Below, one piece after another: positions 1-8,578 of a stretch of DNA of 64,000 nucleotides. Below the pieces are notes generated by a model that did not search any database, was not told the origin of the DNA, and saw only the letters and a list, made by a program, of their open reading frames with translations. This stretch comes from Poriferisodalis sp965204195. Its GTDB lineage: Bacteria > Actinomycetota > Acidimicrobiia > Acidimicrobiales > Poriferisodalaceae. The stretch covers positions 1,612,001 to 1,676,000 of the forward strand of contig NZ_OZ241975.1 of NCBI RefSeq assembly GCF_965204195.1, in the 5' to 3' direction. The first letter of the stretch is position 1. Each line of letters starts with the position of its first letter. Made by a program: the position numbers and the translations under genes.

Positions 1-341
1 CAGAGGCCGCGGCTCCCGAGAGAGCACCCTCGCGCTCTGAGGCAGTCTTGGCATCGTGGAACGGTGCAGCGGCGGAGGCTGTGGCCCCGGCTTGAGCGCC
101 CTTGCCCGTTGAGCCGGACCCGGCGACGCCCGCTGGGATCGCAACCGGCAGGGCGGCTGTCGCGGGTGCGCCGCTGTGCCCCGAATTGGTCTCGACGCCG
201 TTCCTTAACATGGGAACAACCGTACGAGGGGGGTGTGACAGGGTCACGACGCTTACCCCAACCCGACAGCGCTGCACCGATCGTGGCCTGACCTACGATC
301 CTCCGACGTGCCGCGTGGTCGGCGGGTCTCCGGGAGGATCA
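1..341. other. Left edge, no confident gene
   Basis: A frame open from the window edge to a TGA at 93-95 is Ala/Glu-rich and could be the last 30 codons of a gene entering from the left, but nothing in it is recognisable. The rest leads into the promoter of the next gene. A perfect short inverted repeat (GTGAC-AGG-GTCAC) lies at 235-247. Confidence 0.3.
287..304 (+). promoter_or_regulatory. Conserved promoter-like block upstream of nuclease paralog 1
   Basis: CCTGACCTACGATCCTCC contains a TACGAT -10-like hexamer. The same 18-mer with one change occurs upstream of the paralogous gene at 2615-2632. In both cases exactly 37 nt separate the block from the GTG start. No convincing -35 box is visible. 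Confidence 0.5.
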
Positions 342-1463
342 GTGGGGTTGGAAGACGTACTTGCCAAGGCGCGCACCGAGTTGTCGCCCGGAAATCTGGG
401 GCTCGAGACGAACGTGCAAGTCAAGGTGGTGCGCCCCATCCTGCGCAGCTTGGGATGGGACGATGCTGATTCTTCGCATCTACGAGCCGAGTTCAAGACT
501 GAATACGGCCGCGTCGATGAAGCACTTCTCGACGAGTTTGGCAGCCCGTTGGTTTTCGTCGAGGCCAAGAAGCAAGGTCACCTGAAGGATGTGACCCGCC
601 ACTACAAGGCGCTGAGGCAGATCTTTCGCTACGCCAGGTATCGAGAGGTGCCGATCCTGCTGCTCACCGATGGCGAGACGTGGGACTTCTACCTCCGCCG
701 GGCTCCAGGACCGCCGGCAGAGCGTCGCTTCCTGCGGCTGACCCTGACAGAGCCCGTCGATATCGAGCAAGCGGCTTCCGATCTCCGCACATATCTCAGT
801 CGGGACGCCATGCTCCAAGGCGACTCCCTACGTGCCGCCCGTGCGCGGTTGAAGCGAGAGACGGCACGCGGCAAGAGGCGACGCGACATCGCGGCCGCGT
901 GGCAGAGGTTGCTGGAGGCGGGCGACAAGTCTCTGCGGTCGTTGATCGCCGACAGGGTCGAACGAGAAATCGGCAAACGGCCCCCGGCTGCTGAACTCAC
1001 CGACTTTCTTCGTCAACAGAGCGCGCATGCGCTGCCGAAAGACGACCCGACACCAGCCTCACTGCGGCCGTACACCTACGACGAATTGTTCCCAGACGAC
1101 CTGCCCCGAACGGATTACACCCAGGACGAACTCGACCACCTATCGCCAGAAGAGATGTCCGACGTCATCGAATGGTGGGCCGAGTGGGGGCTGGACGAGC
1201 CCGCAGAGTCCGATTCGGCCTCGGATGATTCGAGCCAGGTCGTTGAATTCGTGCTGGCTGCACAGCGCACCCACGACGGTTGGGCGACTGCTGCCAATGA
1301 GATCCGTGAAGCCGCCGAGGAACACGACGATGAGCAGACGTATCTCGAAGCCATGCCGATGGCGGAACTTCGACAATTCGCGAAGCGTCTTCAGGTCCGG
1401 CCAGGCGGCCGAAGCAAGCAGGACCTCGTAGAAGCACTGGTCGAGTGCCTCGACTGGTTCTGA
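342..1463 (+). CDS. HsdR N-terminal-like nuclease-fold protein with C-terminal Rho-N/SAP-like domain
   Basis: A 373-residue protein. The GTG start was chosen because GGAGG sits four bases upstream and because it lines up with the same start in the paralog at 2670. Residues 1-150 resemble the type I restriction HsdR N-terminal (PD-(D/E)xK) fold: D59 in the GRVDE segment, then E74-x-K76 in VFVEAKK, the usual metal-binding nuclease residues. The middle is helical and charged. The last ~45 residues (MAELRQFAKRLQ...SKQDLVEAL) resemble the Rho N-terminal/SAP nucleic-acid-binding fold. There is no helicase or methylase domain and no hsdM/hsdS neighbour, so it is not a complete restriction enzyme. 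It may be a solitary nuclease or a DNA-end or damage-related factor. The fold call is fairly safe; the role is unknown. Confidence 0.8.
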   Translation: MGLEDVLAKARTELSPGNLGLETNVQVKVVRPILRSLGWDDADSSHLRAEFKTEYGRVDEALLDEFGSPLVFVEAKKQGHLKDVTRHYKALRQIFRYARYREVPILLLTDGETWDFYLRRAPGPPAERRFLRLTLTEPVDIEQAASDLRTYLSRDAMLQGDSLRAARARLKRETARGKRRRDIAAAWQRLLEAGDKSLRSLIADRVEREIGKRPPAAELTDFLRQQSAHALPKDDPTPASLRPYTYDELFPDDLPRTDYTQDELDHLSPEEMSDVIEWWAEWGLDEPAESDSASDDSSQVVEFVLAAQRTHDGWATAANEIREAAEEHDDEQTYLEAMPMAELRQFAKRLQVRPGGRSKQDLVEALVECLDWF

Positions 1464-1997
1464 CGGGCGCAGGCACCGCTCCCGCTGAATGTCGCCGGCA
1501 CGCAACGCCCCGTCGAGAGGGGCGACGGAAAGCACGACCGGCGAAAAGCCGTAACCCCGGCTGTTTGCCGTAGCAGGGACGGTTCCGGGGTCTTCAAGGA
1601 GGACGCCACGCGCCGCAGCGACGAGGTCAGTGGCCAAGCGCGATACCGGCTAGTTGCAAGTCACTGCGCCGCCTCTCACTGGGCCATGCGACGCCGACGG
1701 CCGACGCACACGGAAGCAGTCGGTTCGCCGCATAGGCACCCTCACGACCGGCCTCTCGTGCAAGACGGCATGGCTCCTGCGGTCCGGTTGCGGCCGGCTT
1801 GTACTTGCCGCTTCGCAGCAGCGTCGCCTCGCACAAGCCGTTGGCGGCACTCGCAGGCTCGGCTACGGTCACGGTTGTCACGCACATAGCCCCATGCCTT
1901 GGGGCGGTTCATCACCAGTGGAGAGGCCCAGCCGGGTCCCTTCGGGCGTGATGAGCCCGTGCGTGACACACAGACTTCTCCACCGGAGGGACCCACC
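1464..1997. other. Gene-poor spacer
   Basis: More than 500 bases between the nuclease-like gene and the lipoprotein gene. Open frames exist on both strands but none has a ribosome-binding site, a recognisable motif or sensible composition. No tRNA, terminator with a U-tract or clear repeat was found. Confidence 0.5.
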
Positions 1998-2543
1998 ATG
2001 CCGAGAATCATCGCCGCCGCGGTTGCCATGATGCTGCTCGTCAGTTGTGCCAATACCGACCGCGAGGCAGATGCCTCGAGCACCGAGCCGGACACGACAG
2101 AGGCTCCCACCACAATGACAATGCCGACCACCACGGTGGCTCCTACCACGACCGTGCCGTCCACGACCACCTACGCGCTGACTGTCACCCTGTTCGACGA
2201 AGAGCGCTTCCGTCCTCTCAGCGACCGTCAGTGCAGTAGAGCGACCGATCCCGGCAAGAGCTTCGACAACGTGCCGAGCGCTACCTACTCACTGGTCGAT
2301 CAAACCAACAACATCATCGGCATTCTGTTCCCGGTGGTCGAGCAACAGCCAGACTGCACGTTTGCCTACACGGGCGAATTCGAAGCGCTGCCCGATTTGT
2401 TGTTGATACGGGGTCCGCGGATGCAGCAGAACGGCTTCCCAGTGCGCCGCAGCGACTGGGCCGAGAATCGAGCAGTGGCAGGCCAGATTGTCACGCTGCT
2501 TGTCGATCTGTCTCTCAGCGTGAACACCGACTGGCTCGACTGA
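1998..2543 (+). CDS. Putative secreted lipoprotein with Thr-rich linker
   Basis: A 181-residue protein. The ATG is preceded by GGAGGG with 7 bases of spacing. It has a short hydrophobic signal peptide ending in the lipobox LVSC (lipidated Cys17), then a low-complexity Thr/Pro/Val linker (about residues 28-55) typical of actinobacterial surface lipoproteins. The ~125-residue C-terminal domain contains two Cys and could be a small beta domain, but I do not recognise the family. It lies between two paralogous nuclease-like genes, transcribed in the same direction. Expected location is the outer face of the cytoplasmic membrane; function unknown. Confidence 0.75.
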   Translation: MPRIIAAAVAMMLLVSCANTDREADASSTEPDTTEAPTTMTMPTTTVAPTTTVPSTTTYALTVTLFDEERFRPLSDRQCSRATDPGKSFDNVPSATYSLVDQTNNIIGILFPVVEQQPDCTFAYTGEFEALPDLLLIRGPRMQQNGFPVRRSDWAENRAVAGQIVTLLVDLSLSVNTDWLD

Positions 2544-2614
2544 GGCACAGCATCAAGTTCGTCCGCGGCCACCAACGCAAGCAAGTCAACTCGACATGGC
2601 CGTGTCGTGCCGGC

Positions 2615-2632
2615 CCTGATCTACGATCCTCC
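2615..2632 (+). promoter_or_regulatory. Conserved promoter-like block upstream of nuclease paralog 2
   Basis: CCTGATCTACGATCCTCC, one base different from the block at 287-304 and at the same 37-nt distance from the GTG start. The TACGAT hexamer is a plausible -10 element. Confidence 0.5.
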
Positions 2633-2669
2633 CAACCGTCGTGCGCTCGTCGGTAACCAGGGAGGATTC

Positions 2670-3857
2670 GTGGGACTGGAGGAAGCGCTCGTCAAGGCGC
2701 GGGCCACACTCGAATCGGGTGATCTTCACAGCGAGGCTGCGGTCCGGCTCGCGGTGATCGTGCCAGTGCTGACGGCGCTCGGGTGGGACCCTGCCGATCC
2801 AAAGCAGTGGGTTCCGGAAATGCCGGTACCGAGCGGTCGGGTTGACGATGCGTTGAAGAGCGATTCGGGTATGCCGCTGGTGTTCGTGGAAGCCAAGAAG
2901 CACGGCAACCTGAGCGCGAAGGCTGAAGAGCAGCTCTTCGACTACGCAGCCAAGCAAGGCGTCCCAATGCTGGTGTTGACCGATGGAGACACTTGGGATC
3001 TGTACTTGGCCATGGCAGCTGGCGAACCCCATGAGCGTCGCTTCGCGCATGTTGAACTGACCCAAAGCGGCGACATGGCCACGATCGCCGAAGACCTCTC
3101 AAGATTCCTGCAGCGCGACGCCGTGGTGAATCAGCAGGCGAACTTTGCAGCACAGCAACGGCTTGCAGAGGTGAATGACCGCCTCAAGGGCAAACGGGGA
3201 CTGGCTTCGGGGTGGTTGTCGCTCCTGCAGGAAGGCGATGATCTTCTGCGTGAGCTGTTGATCGACCGGGTCGAGGAACGCACTGGTTCGCGTCCATGGG
3301 CCGAGGATGTCGATGCGTTTCTCGCAGGGTTGGCTGACCGGCTCGGCTCATCAGCGTCTCCGCCCAAGCCGGATACGGGATCGACATCCGGGCGCGCTGA
3401 AGCTCGTCGACGGCGCTCGGCAGCAACTCGCGGAAAGGGCCCGGCGATAGGCGCTGTACTGGACGAGGCATTCGACATGCCCTCGACGCCTCCGGCAACA
3501 TCGACTTCGCAGACGAGTCTCAGAGGTTTCGTGTTCCGCGGAGAGACCTTCGCAGCACCAAACGGCAGCGCAACATTGGTGCGCCTCGTCGAGACACTGG
3601 CGGCTGCGGACCCTCACTTCCTTGAACGATGGGCCGCCTACAACCCGAGTGGCAGGCTCAAACGACCGCGTGCCGTTCGCTCCGGCCACGAGCTGCTGCG
3701 CAGCGAGAAGAGTCAGGCGTGGTTCACGCCACTGCGTGCATATGAGGATTGGTGGATACTCACCAATCTGAATAACGCTGCCAAGCTGGAAGAGATGAGG
3801 CGGATGACCGAAGTCGCGGGATTGACCTGGGAGGCCGACGTTAAACCGCTCCCTTAG
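2670..3857 (+). CDS. HsdR N-terminal-like nuclease-fold protein, paralog with different C-terminus
   Basis: A 395-residue paralog of the protein at 342-1463. The GTG start has GGAGG four bases upstream, the same arrangement as its sister. The nuclease-fold residues fall at identical positions: the GRVDD segment (D59/D60) and E74-x-K76 in VFVEAKK. After about residue 210 the two proteins diverge. This one has a basic, low-complexity linker (about 225-265) and then a distinct C-terminal domain from about residue 288, with a FRGETF...FLERWAAY...WWILTNLNNAAK...AGL pattern that I cannot name with confidence. The shared head with swapped tails suggests a nuclease module joined to different recognition or effector domains. 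No methylase partner is adjacent. Confidence 0.8.
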   Translation: MGLEEALVKARATLESGDLHSEAAVRLAVIVPVLTALGWDPADPKQWVPEMPVPSGRVDDALKSDSGMPLVFVEAKKHGNLSAKAEEQLFDYAAKQGVPMLVLTDGDTWDLYLAMAAGEPHERRFAHVELTQSGDMATIAEDLSRFLQRDAVVNQQANFAAQQRLAEVNDRLKGKRGLASGWLSLLQEGDDLLRELLIDRVEERTGSRPWAEDVDAFLAGLADRLGSSASPPKPDTGSTSGRAEARRRRSAATRGKGPAIGAVLDEAFDMPSTPPATSTSQTSLRGFVFRGETFAAPNGSATLVRLVETLAAADPHFLERWAAYNPSGRLKRPRAVRSGHELLRSEKSQAWFTPLRAYEDWWILTNLNNAAKLEEMRRMTEVAGLTWEADVKPLP

Positions 3858-3910
3858 GCCTCGGCGGTTCTCCGGTGGTTTGGCGCTTTGGTCAGCGGCA
3901 GAGGCCAGTC

Positions 3911-3985
3911 GCCAGCAGGTTCGAGGGCTATCTGGGCGTGATTGTGGTGTGGGGTGAGTGAGCGCCGGTTGCGGTCCCCGTCAGA
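3911..3985 (-). pseudogene. Remnant of a molybdopterin oxidoreductase C-terminus
   Basis: On the minus strand this stretch reads ...DR-SLTPHH-H-ALEP, matching 13 of 21 residues at the very C-terminus of the intact oxidoreductase whose 3' end lies 0.7 kb away at 4677. At the DNA level about 60 bases (around 3925-3985) are roughly four-fifths identical to 4685-4745. The rest of the second copy is missing, so this is a decayed duplicate of the gene's 3' end. The two copies flank the lipoprotein gene at 4093-4629 as direct repeats. Confidence 0.6.
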
Positions 3986-4092
3986 TGCGCCGGCAACTAT
4001 CGCGCTCTTCGAGGCCGATTGTCTTCTAGATCCACTGATTGTCCACGTTGACCGTCGTATTGGCGCAGTGGCCATCTGAGTAACCAGGCCAA

Positions 4093-4629
4093 CTAGCGCT
4101 CAGCCATCGTCGCTGCTGTGCCGACGCCGCAGGAAACATCCAGAGCCACAGAAGCGCCTCTCTGGGTAGCGGGCAAGAACTCCTTGAATTGCTCGTCTTC
4201 CTCAGCCGTCTTCGCTGCCTCGGACATCGTCTTCCTGTAGTTCTCCTTTGCCTCAGGGCAGGGAACCGCCATGGCCCTGCGGCACCGTTCTTCGTTTGCA
4301 TCTGCGAAACGGGCAGGGTCGACACCGGAGGGCAGCAAGGTGGCCAACATCTTGAGGCACTGCTCAAGAGTCACTCCTGGAGCTTCGGTCGTAGTCGTGG
4401 GGGCTGCGGTACTCGTGGTCGGAGCGATTGTCATCGTCGAAGTTGCTGTCTCCGTAGTTGTCGTCGAAGCGGTCGTGGTCAAAGTCGTCGTGACGGCAAC
4501 GGAAACATCTGCCTCACTAGAAGCGGGCACCTCCGACGCGGTCCTGTCCGCCTCGGCTTGGATGGGGTCGCTGCCACAGCTGGCGAGCATCAGCAGAGCT
4601 ACGAGGCTGGCCGCGAACTTTTGCACCAC
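4093..4629 (-). CDS. Putative lipoprotein with Thr-rich linker
   Basis: A 178-residue protein starting at GTG. Residues 1-18 form a signal peptide with lipobox LASC (lipidated Cys18). Residues ~45-85 are a Thr/Ala/Val low-complexity linker. The C-terminal ~90 residues carry three Cys and are helical and charged (EQCLKMLATLLPSG...EERCRRAMAVPC), resembling small extracytoplasmic helical domains with disulfides, but I cannot assign a family. The gene sits between a remnant and the intact copy of a molybdopterin oxidoreductase 3' end, so it may have been brought in by the rearrangement that duplicated that end. Confidence 0.75.
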   Translation of the reverse strand: MVQKFAASLVALLMLASCGSDPIQAEADRTASEVPASSEADVSVAVTTTLTTTASTTTTETATSTMTIAPTTSTAAPTTTTEAPGVTLEQCLKMLATLLPSGVDPARFADANEERCRRAMAVPCPEAKENYRKTMSEAAKTAEEDEQFKEFLPATQRGASVALDVSCGVGTAATMAER

Positions 4630-4676
4630 GGTTCCCTAGTGAAGTCGTGGCGTATCGGTGGAGGGCAGGAGCTGGG

Positions 4677-7022
4677 TCAGCCGGCGACGGGTTCTAGGGC
4701 TACCCGGACGTGCTTGTGGTGGGGGGTGAGTGAGAGCCAGTCACGGTCTTCGATGTCGGTGAGCTCGTTGACGGCCACGCCGTGGATCTTGTGCTCGCCG
4801 TCTTCGTCGGGATATTCGGTGCCGAACCCGTGGGGGAGTGTCACGTGGCCGGCCATGACCGTGTCGGTGACCTCGGCGGGTGCTTCGGCTTCGCCGCGCT
4901 TGGAGACGATCCGCACCCGGTCGCCGTCCACCACGCCGAGCGTGGTGGCGTCGTCGGGGTTGATCCGCAGAGAGCCGGCCTTGTCCTTCTTGCGCCACTC
5001 GGGATCACGGATCACATCGTTGGCGTTGGACGACCGGCGCTCGCCCGCCGAGAGCACGAACGGGAAGCGGTCCTGCCCGATGGCCGGCTCCTCGTCGGCC
5101 AGCGACCGGAACTCGTCCTCGAGCTCCTCGATGTACAGGTGGATCTTGCCGTCGGGGTGCGCGATCCGGTCCCACGTCTGGGAGTACTCGCTGACGCTGT
5201 AGATCATCCCCGACGGCGAGTTGACGAGCTTGTCGAACAGGTTGCTGGCCAGTTCCAGCCCCTCGCCCTCGACGCCCGCGGCCCGCACCTCGTCGGGATA
5301 GCGCATCGAAGCCTGCATGGCAGAGCCGAACATGATCGCCGCGGGCGCCATGTTGCCCAGCGTCGGCCCCAGCGAGTCGTAGAGAACGACCGGCAGCTTG
5401 GCCCCCACATCAGGATCCGACGACGACGCCTGTCCCAGCACCTCGATGAACGCCTCACGGCCCTGCTGCGCCGCATCGGCCAGCCCATCGGTGCCTGCGG
5501 GGCGTCCGCCCATAGCAGCCACCAGCCGGCTGTGGATCTCGGCCTCGGGCAGCGACTCGCCCAGCGGCTCGAGGATCGGGTGTCGCACCTGGAAGTAGTT
5601 CGCAGGCATCTCGCCGGCGAAGAACGTCGCCTCGGGCTTCTCGTACTGCGAGCAGGCCGGCAGCACGTAGTCGGCCGCCCGAGCCGTCTCGGTCATCGCC
5701 ACGTCGATCACCACCAGGCACTCCAGCTTGGCGAAGGCCTCGCGGAACCGCTTCGAGTCGGGCAGCGTGTGCAGCGGGTTCGCCGACTCCACGATCATGC
5801 CCCGGAAGCGGTTCGGGTGATCGGTATCGATGCAGTCGGGAATCGCCGCGCAGGCAACGAGGCCCGAGAGCATGGCGTTGCCGGTGACGGGATCGACCTC
5901 GCCCTCGCCAGAGTGGCCGCAGATCGGAGCGAGCCGCAGCGGCAGGTTCATGCCGCCCGGCTTGGCGAAGTTGCCGGTCACCAGGTACAGCAGCCGCTGC
6001 AGCCAGCTGTTCAGCGTGGAGTGGGGCGCCATCTCGATGCCGAGGTCCTCCTCGGTGGACAGCGACTTGGCGGTGCCCATGGTGCGTGCGGCGGCACGCA
6101 GCTCGGCCTCGTCGATGCCGCACTTGCGAGCACAGTCGGCGATGTCGGCGCCCGAAATCAGGTCGCGCAGCTCGTCCCAGCCGGTGCACTGCTCCGCGAG
6201 GAACTTCTCGTCGGTCAGCCCCTCCTCAACCATGATCGCCAGCAGAGCCGCCAAGGCCCACGCATCGGTGCCGGGGCGGACGCGCAGGTGATGATCAGCC
6301 ATCGCCGCCGTCTCGGACACCCGCGGGTCCATCACTACGAGCTTGCGCTTGTCGTCGTTGCGGATCTTGTTGAGCTCGTTGCGCGACTCGGGGAAACCGT
6401 GGCTCTGCCAGGGGTTCTTGCCGATGAACACCGCGCAGTCGGTGTGCTCGAAGTCGCCCATGGCACCGAGGTTCTGCTTGCCGAACATCTTGCCCTGCGC
6501 CCAGAACATGCCGGTCTTTTCTTGGGCGAGCGCATTCGAGCGGTACTTGACGCCCAGCGTCTGCAGCACGCCGCGGGCATACGCACCGGGGAAGTGGTTG
6601 CCCTGCCCGCCGCCGCCGTAGTAAAGGATCTTGTCGCCGCCGACCGAGTCGCGGATGCCGGTCAGACGCTCGGCGACTTCGGCGATCGCAACATCCCACG
6701 ACACCTCTTCGAAGGTGCCGTCGTCGTTGCGGCGCAGCGGGGTAGTGAGGCGGTCGCGCCCATTCTGGTAGTAGTCGATCCGTAGGGCCTTCTCGCACGT
6801 GTAGCCCTTCGAGGCGGGGTGCTCCTTGTCGCCGCGCACACGGGTGATCTTGCGACCGTCGAGCCGCACCTCGATGCCGCAGTTGTTGGAGCACAGCACG
6901 CAGGCGGTCTTGTGCCAGACCTTGGTGGGGTCCTCCTCGGTGTCGTTGGTCGCCGCAGCGGCGGCTGGAGCGCCTGTGCGCTTGGCTCGAAGTGCTGCAA
7001 GTCGGGCGTTGGCATCGGACAT
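4677..7022 (-). CDS. Molybdopterin-dependent oxidoreductase (DMSO reductase/formate dehydrogenase superfamily)
   Basis: A 781-residue cytoplasmic catalytic subunit; no Tat signal is seen. The ATG at 7022 is preferred to an upstream in-frame start at 7055 because GAAGGA lies just upstream. The N-terminal [4Fe-4S] motif is complete: C41-x2-C44-x3-C48-x27-C76. The molybdopterin-guanine-dinucleotide domains follow, ending with a typical C-terminal cap (LRINPDDATTLGVVDGDRVRI...HVTLPHGFG). In the segment where this superfamily usually places its Mo-ligating Cys, Sec or Ser, the sequence reads NALAQEKTGMFWAQGK with no Cys or Ser obvious, so the substrate cannot be read from it. A single-cluster ferredoxin gene is divergently placed 190 bp away and could be the electron partner. 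Substrate unknown. Confidence 0.85.
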   Translation of the reverse strand: MSDANARLAALRAKRTGAPAAAAATNDTEEDPTKVWHKTACVLCSNNCGIEVRLDGRKITRVRGDKEHPASKGYTCEKALRIDYYQNGRDRLTTPLRRNDDGTFEEVSWDVAIAEVAERLTGIRDSVGGDKILYYGGGGQGNHFPGAYARGVLQTLGVKYRSNALAQEKTGMFWAQGKMFGKQNLGAMGDFEHTDCAVFIGKNPWQSHGFPESRNELNKIRNDDKRKLVVMDPRVSETAAMADHHLRVRPGTDAWALAALLAIMVEEGLTDEKFLAEQCTGWDELRDLISGADIADCARKCGIDEAELRAAARTMGTAKSLSTEEDLGIEMAPHSTLNSWLQRLLYLVTGNFAKPGGMNLPLRLAPICGHSGEGEVDPVTGNAMLSGLVACAAIPDCIDTDHPNRFRGMIVESANPLHTLPDSKRFREAFAKLECLVVIDVAMTETARAADYVLPACSQYEKPEATFFAGEMPANYFQVRHPILEPLGESLPEAEIHSRLVAAMGGRPAGTDGLADAAQQGREAFIEVLGQASSSDPDVGAKLPVVLYDSLGPTLGNMAPAAIMFGSAMQASMRYPDEVRAAGVEGEGLELASNLFDKLVNSPSGMIYSVSEYSQTWDRIAHPDGKIHLYIEELEDEFRSLADEEPAIGQDRFPFVLSAGERRSSNANDVIRDPEWRKKDKAGSLRINPDDATTLGVVDGDRVRIVSKRGEAEAPAEVTDTVMAGHVTLPHGFGTEYPDEDGEHKIHGVAVNELTDIEDRDWLSLTPHHKHVRVALEPVAG

Positions 7023-7214
7023 GGTGTTTCCTTCGGCGGCAGGCGGCGTGGACACGACAAGGCTACGGCGCGACCGGGCCCGCTGCCGGGAACCGAGGCG
7101 ACGCCGTGGCCCGCTCGCCGGGTCGAGCGCGCGTCCGCGCTAGCTTCGGGCCATCCGGGGCACCGCCGCGCCCCGCCAATATTTGGCCCCAGCGGCCTGC
7201 AGGAAGGAATGCCC

Positions 7215-7409
7215 GTGCGGATCAGTGTGGATGCCGACAAGTGCCAGGGCCACAACCGCTGCTACTCGCTGGCGCCGGAACTGTTCGATGTGGACGACTA
7301 CGGCTACGCCACCGCGGCCGGCGACGGCGAGGTGCCCGCAGGCATGGAAGACAAGGCTCGCCTTGCTGCTGCCAACTGCCCGGAGTACGCGGTGCTGATC
7401 GAGGAGTAG
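7215..7409 (+). CDS. Single-cluster ferredoxin ([3Fe-4S]/[4Fe-4S] type)
   Basis: A 64-residue protein. The GTG at 7215 is preferred over the ATG at 7209 because AGGAAGG (7201-7207) is correctly spaced for the GTG and almost touches the ATG. The cluster motif is C10-x2-H13-x2-C16 ... C55-P56, the CxxHxxC...CP pattern of small actinobacterial ferredoxins that serve cytochromes P450, where His replaces the second cluster Cys. The protein is acidic, as expected for an electron carrier. It lies divergent from a molybdopterin oxidoreductase; the window's P450 gene is 55 kb away. It may serve either. Confidence 0.9.
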   Translation: MRISVDADKCQGHNRCYSLAPELFDVDDYGYATAAGDGEVPAGMEDKARLAAANCPEYAVLIEE

Positions 7410-7516
7410 CCCCGCGAGCTTGGCCGACACGAGCAGGGGTGGGCGGGCTGCGCCGACTCGGTGTGCGTCCCGGGCAGCAACCTCGGTGCTGATCGCGGCC
7501 AACGCCGCAGTGCCAT

Positions 7517-8578
7517 CTAGCCGGCTGCTGACATGCGTCGACGCAGGGCGGCCAGGCTGCGGCCAGCGCCCCAATCGTTGGCCTCCAGTGCCAGGAGCAG
7601 GTCGACGAGGTTGCGGTCTCGTGCCGCGCACAGCTCAGCGACTGGTTGATCGCCTGACTGCTCGTCGGATTGGGTGATCAGCGTGGCGATGAACTCGGGG
7701 GTCAGTTCGGGCACGTCGGTGAGCTTGGTCCACGGCTGCTGCAAGGCCGGGCCGAAGTGCTCGATGAAGTGCCGGAAGCCGCCCTCGCCGCCTGCGGTGG
7801 CGTAAGTCTGGAACACCCCCATCTGCGCCCAGCGCAGCCCGAACCCGAGGCGCATGGCGTCGTCGATCTCGGCGACGGTGGCGACGCCGTCGTGGACGAG
7901 CCACAGCGCCTCCCGCCACAGGGCTTCGAGCAGCCGATCGGCTACAAAGCCGTCGACCTCAGAGCGCACCCGCAGCGGCGCCATCCCTGCCGCGTTGAAC
8001 CAGCCCATCGCCCTTTCGATCGTCAGCTCGGAAGTTTGGCTGCCTCCCACAACTTCGACAAGCGGCAGCAGGTACACGGGATTGAACGGGTGGCCGACGA
8101 CTAGCCGTTCCGGGTGCTGCATTTCCGCCTGCAGCTCGCTCGGGCGGATGCCCGAAGTGGAGGACGCGATGACGGCATCCGGCGCAGCAGCGGCCTCGAC
8201 CTCGGCATAGACGGCCTGCTTGATCTTCACTCGCTCTGGCACGCACTCGTGGATCAGAACAGCGTCGATCACGGCGTCGCCGACCTCACTGGTGAGAATG
8301 ACCTCGCCTAGCGCTACGGCGTGCGCTCGCTCGCTTCGCTCGCCGGTCTCGCGACTCAGCAGCCCCAAGCGTTCCCAGGCGGCTCGCGCCGCTTCAAGGG
8401 TGGACTCGACCTGACGTGACGCAGTTGGCAACGGGTCGTAGACCTCCACGTCGACGCCGCAGAGCGCCCAGCGAGCAGCCCACGCCGCGCCTATCACTCC
8501 CGCACCCACGACCGCGACGCTGCCGGGGAGTTCGCCGTCGGCAGCGTCCGCGTGGCCGGTGGGGCACGGGTCAGTCAA
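7517..8578 (-). CDS. L-carnitine dehydrogenase-like 3-hydroxyacyl-CoA dehydrogenase family protein
   Basis: A 353-residue NAD-dependent dehydrogenase. Residues ~20-50 form the Rossmann nucleotide-binding loop (VAVVGAGVIGAAWAARWA followed by an acidic residue at the strand end, favouring NAD). The C-terminal helical domain belongs to the 3-hydroxyacyl-CoA dehydrogenase superfamily. The start appears to be TTG, overlapping the stop of the upstream gene by four bases, which implies translational coupling. The upstream genes encode a DUF849 cleavage enzyme and a gamma-butyrobetaine hydroxylase, so oxidation of carnitine to 3-dehydrocarnitine is the best guess; substrate assignment rests on this context. 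Confidence 0.8.
   Translation of the reverse strand: MTDPCPTGHADAADGELPGSVAVVGAGVIGAAWAARWALCGVDVEVYDPLPTASRQVESTLEAARAAWERLGLLSRETGERSERAHAVALGEVILTSEVGDAVIDAVLIHECVPERVKIKQAVYAEVEAAAAPDAVIASSTSGIRPSELQAEMQHPERLVVGHPFNPVYLLPLVEVVGGSQTSELTIERAMGWFNAAGMAPLRVRSEVDGFVADRLLEALWREALWLVHDGVATVAEIDDAMRLGFGLRWAQMGVFQTYATAGGEGGFRHFIEHFGPALQQPWTKLTDVPELTPEFIATLITQSDEQSGDQPVAELCAARDRNLVDLLLALEANDWGAGRSLAALRRRMSAAG

Noticed and set aside
235..247. Short palindrome GTGAC-AGG-GTCAC as an operator
   Set aside because: Only five-base arms, single occurrence and no linked regulator; noted but not claimed as a site.
102..341. N-terminal extension of the first nuclease-like protein
   Set aside because: The extra 80 codons include the promoter block shared with the paralog, and the GTG at 342 has a perfect GGAGG.
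1742..2170. Val/Gly-rich minus-strand open frame
   Set aside because: It is the antisense of the Thr-rich linker of the lipoprotein gene.
4782..6785. Long open frame on the plus strand opposite the oxidoreductase
   Set aside because: It is a high-GC mirror of the real gene: composition is Arg/His/Val-rich, no motifs and no ribosome site.
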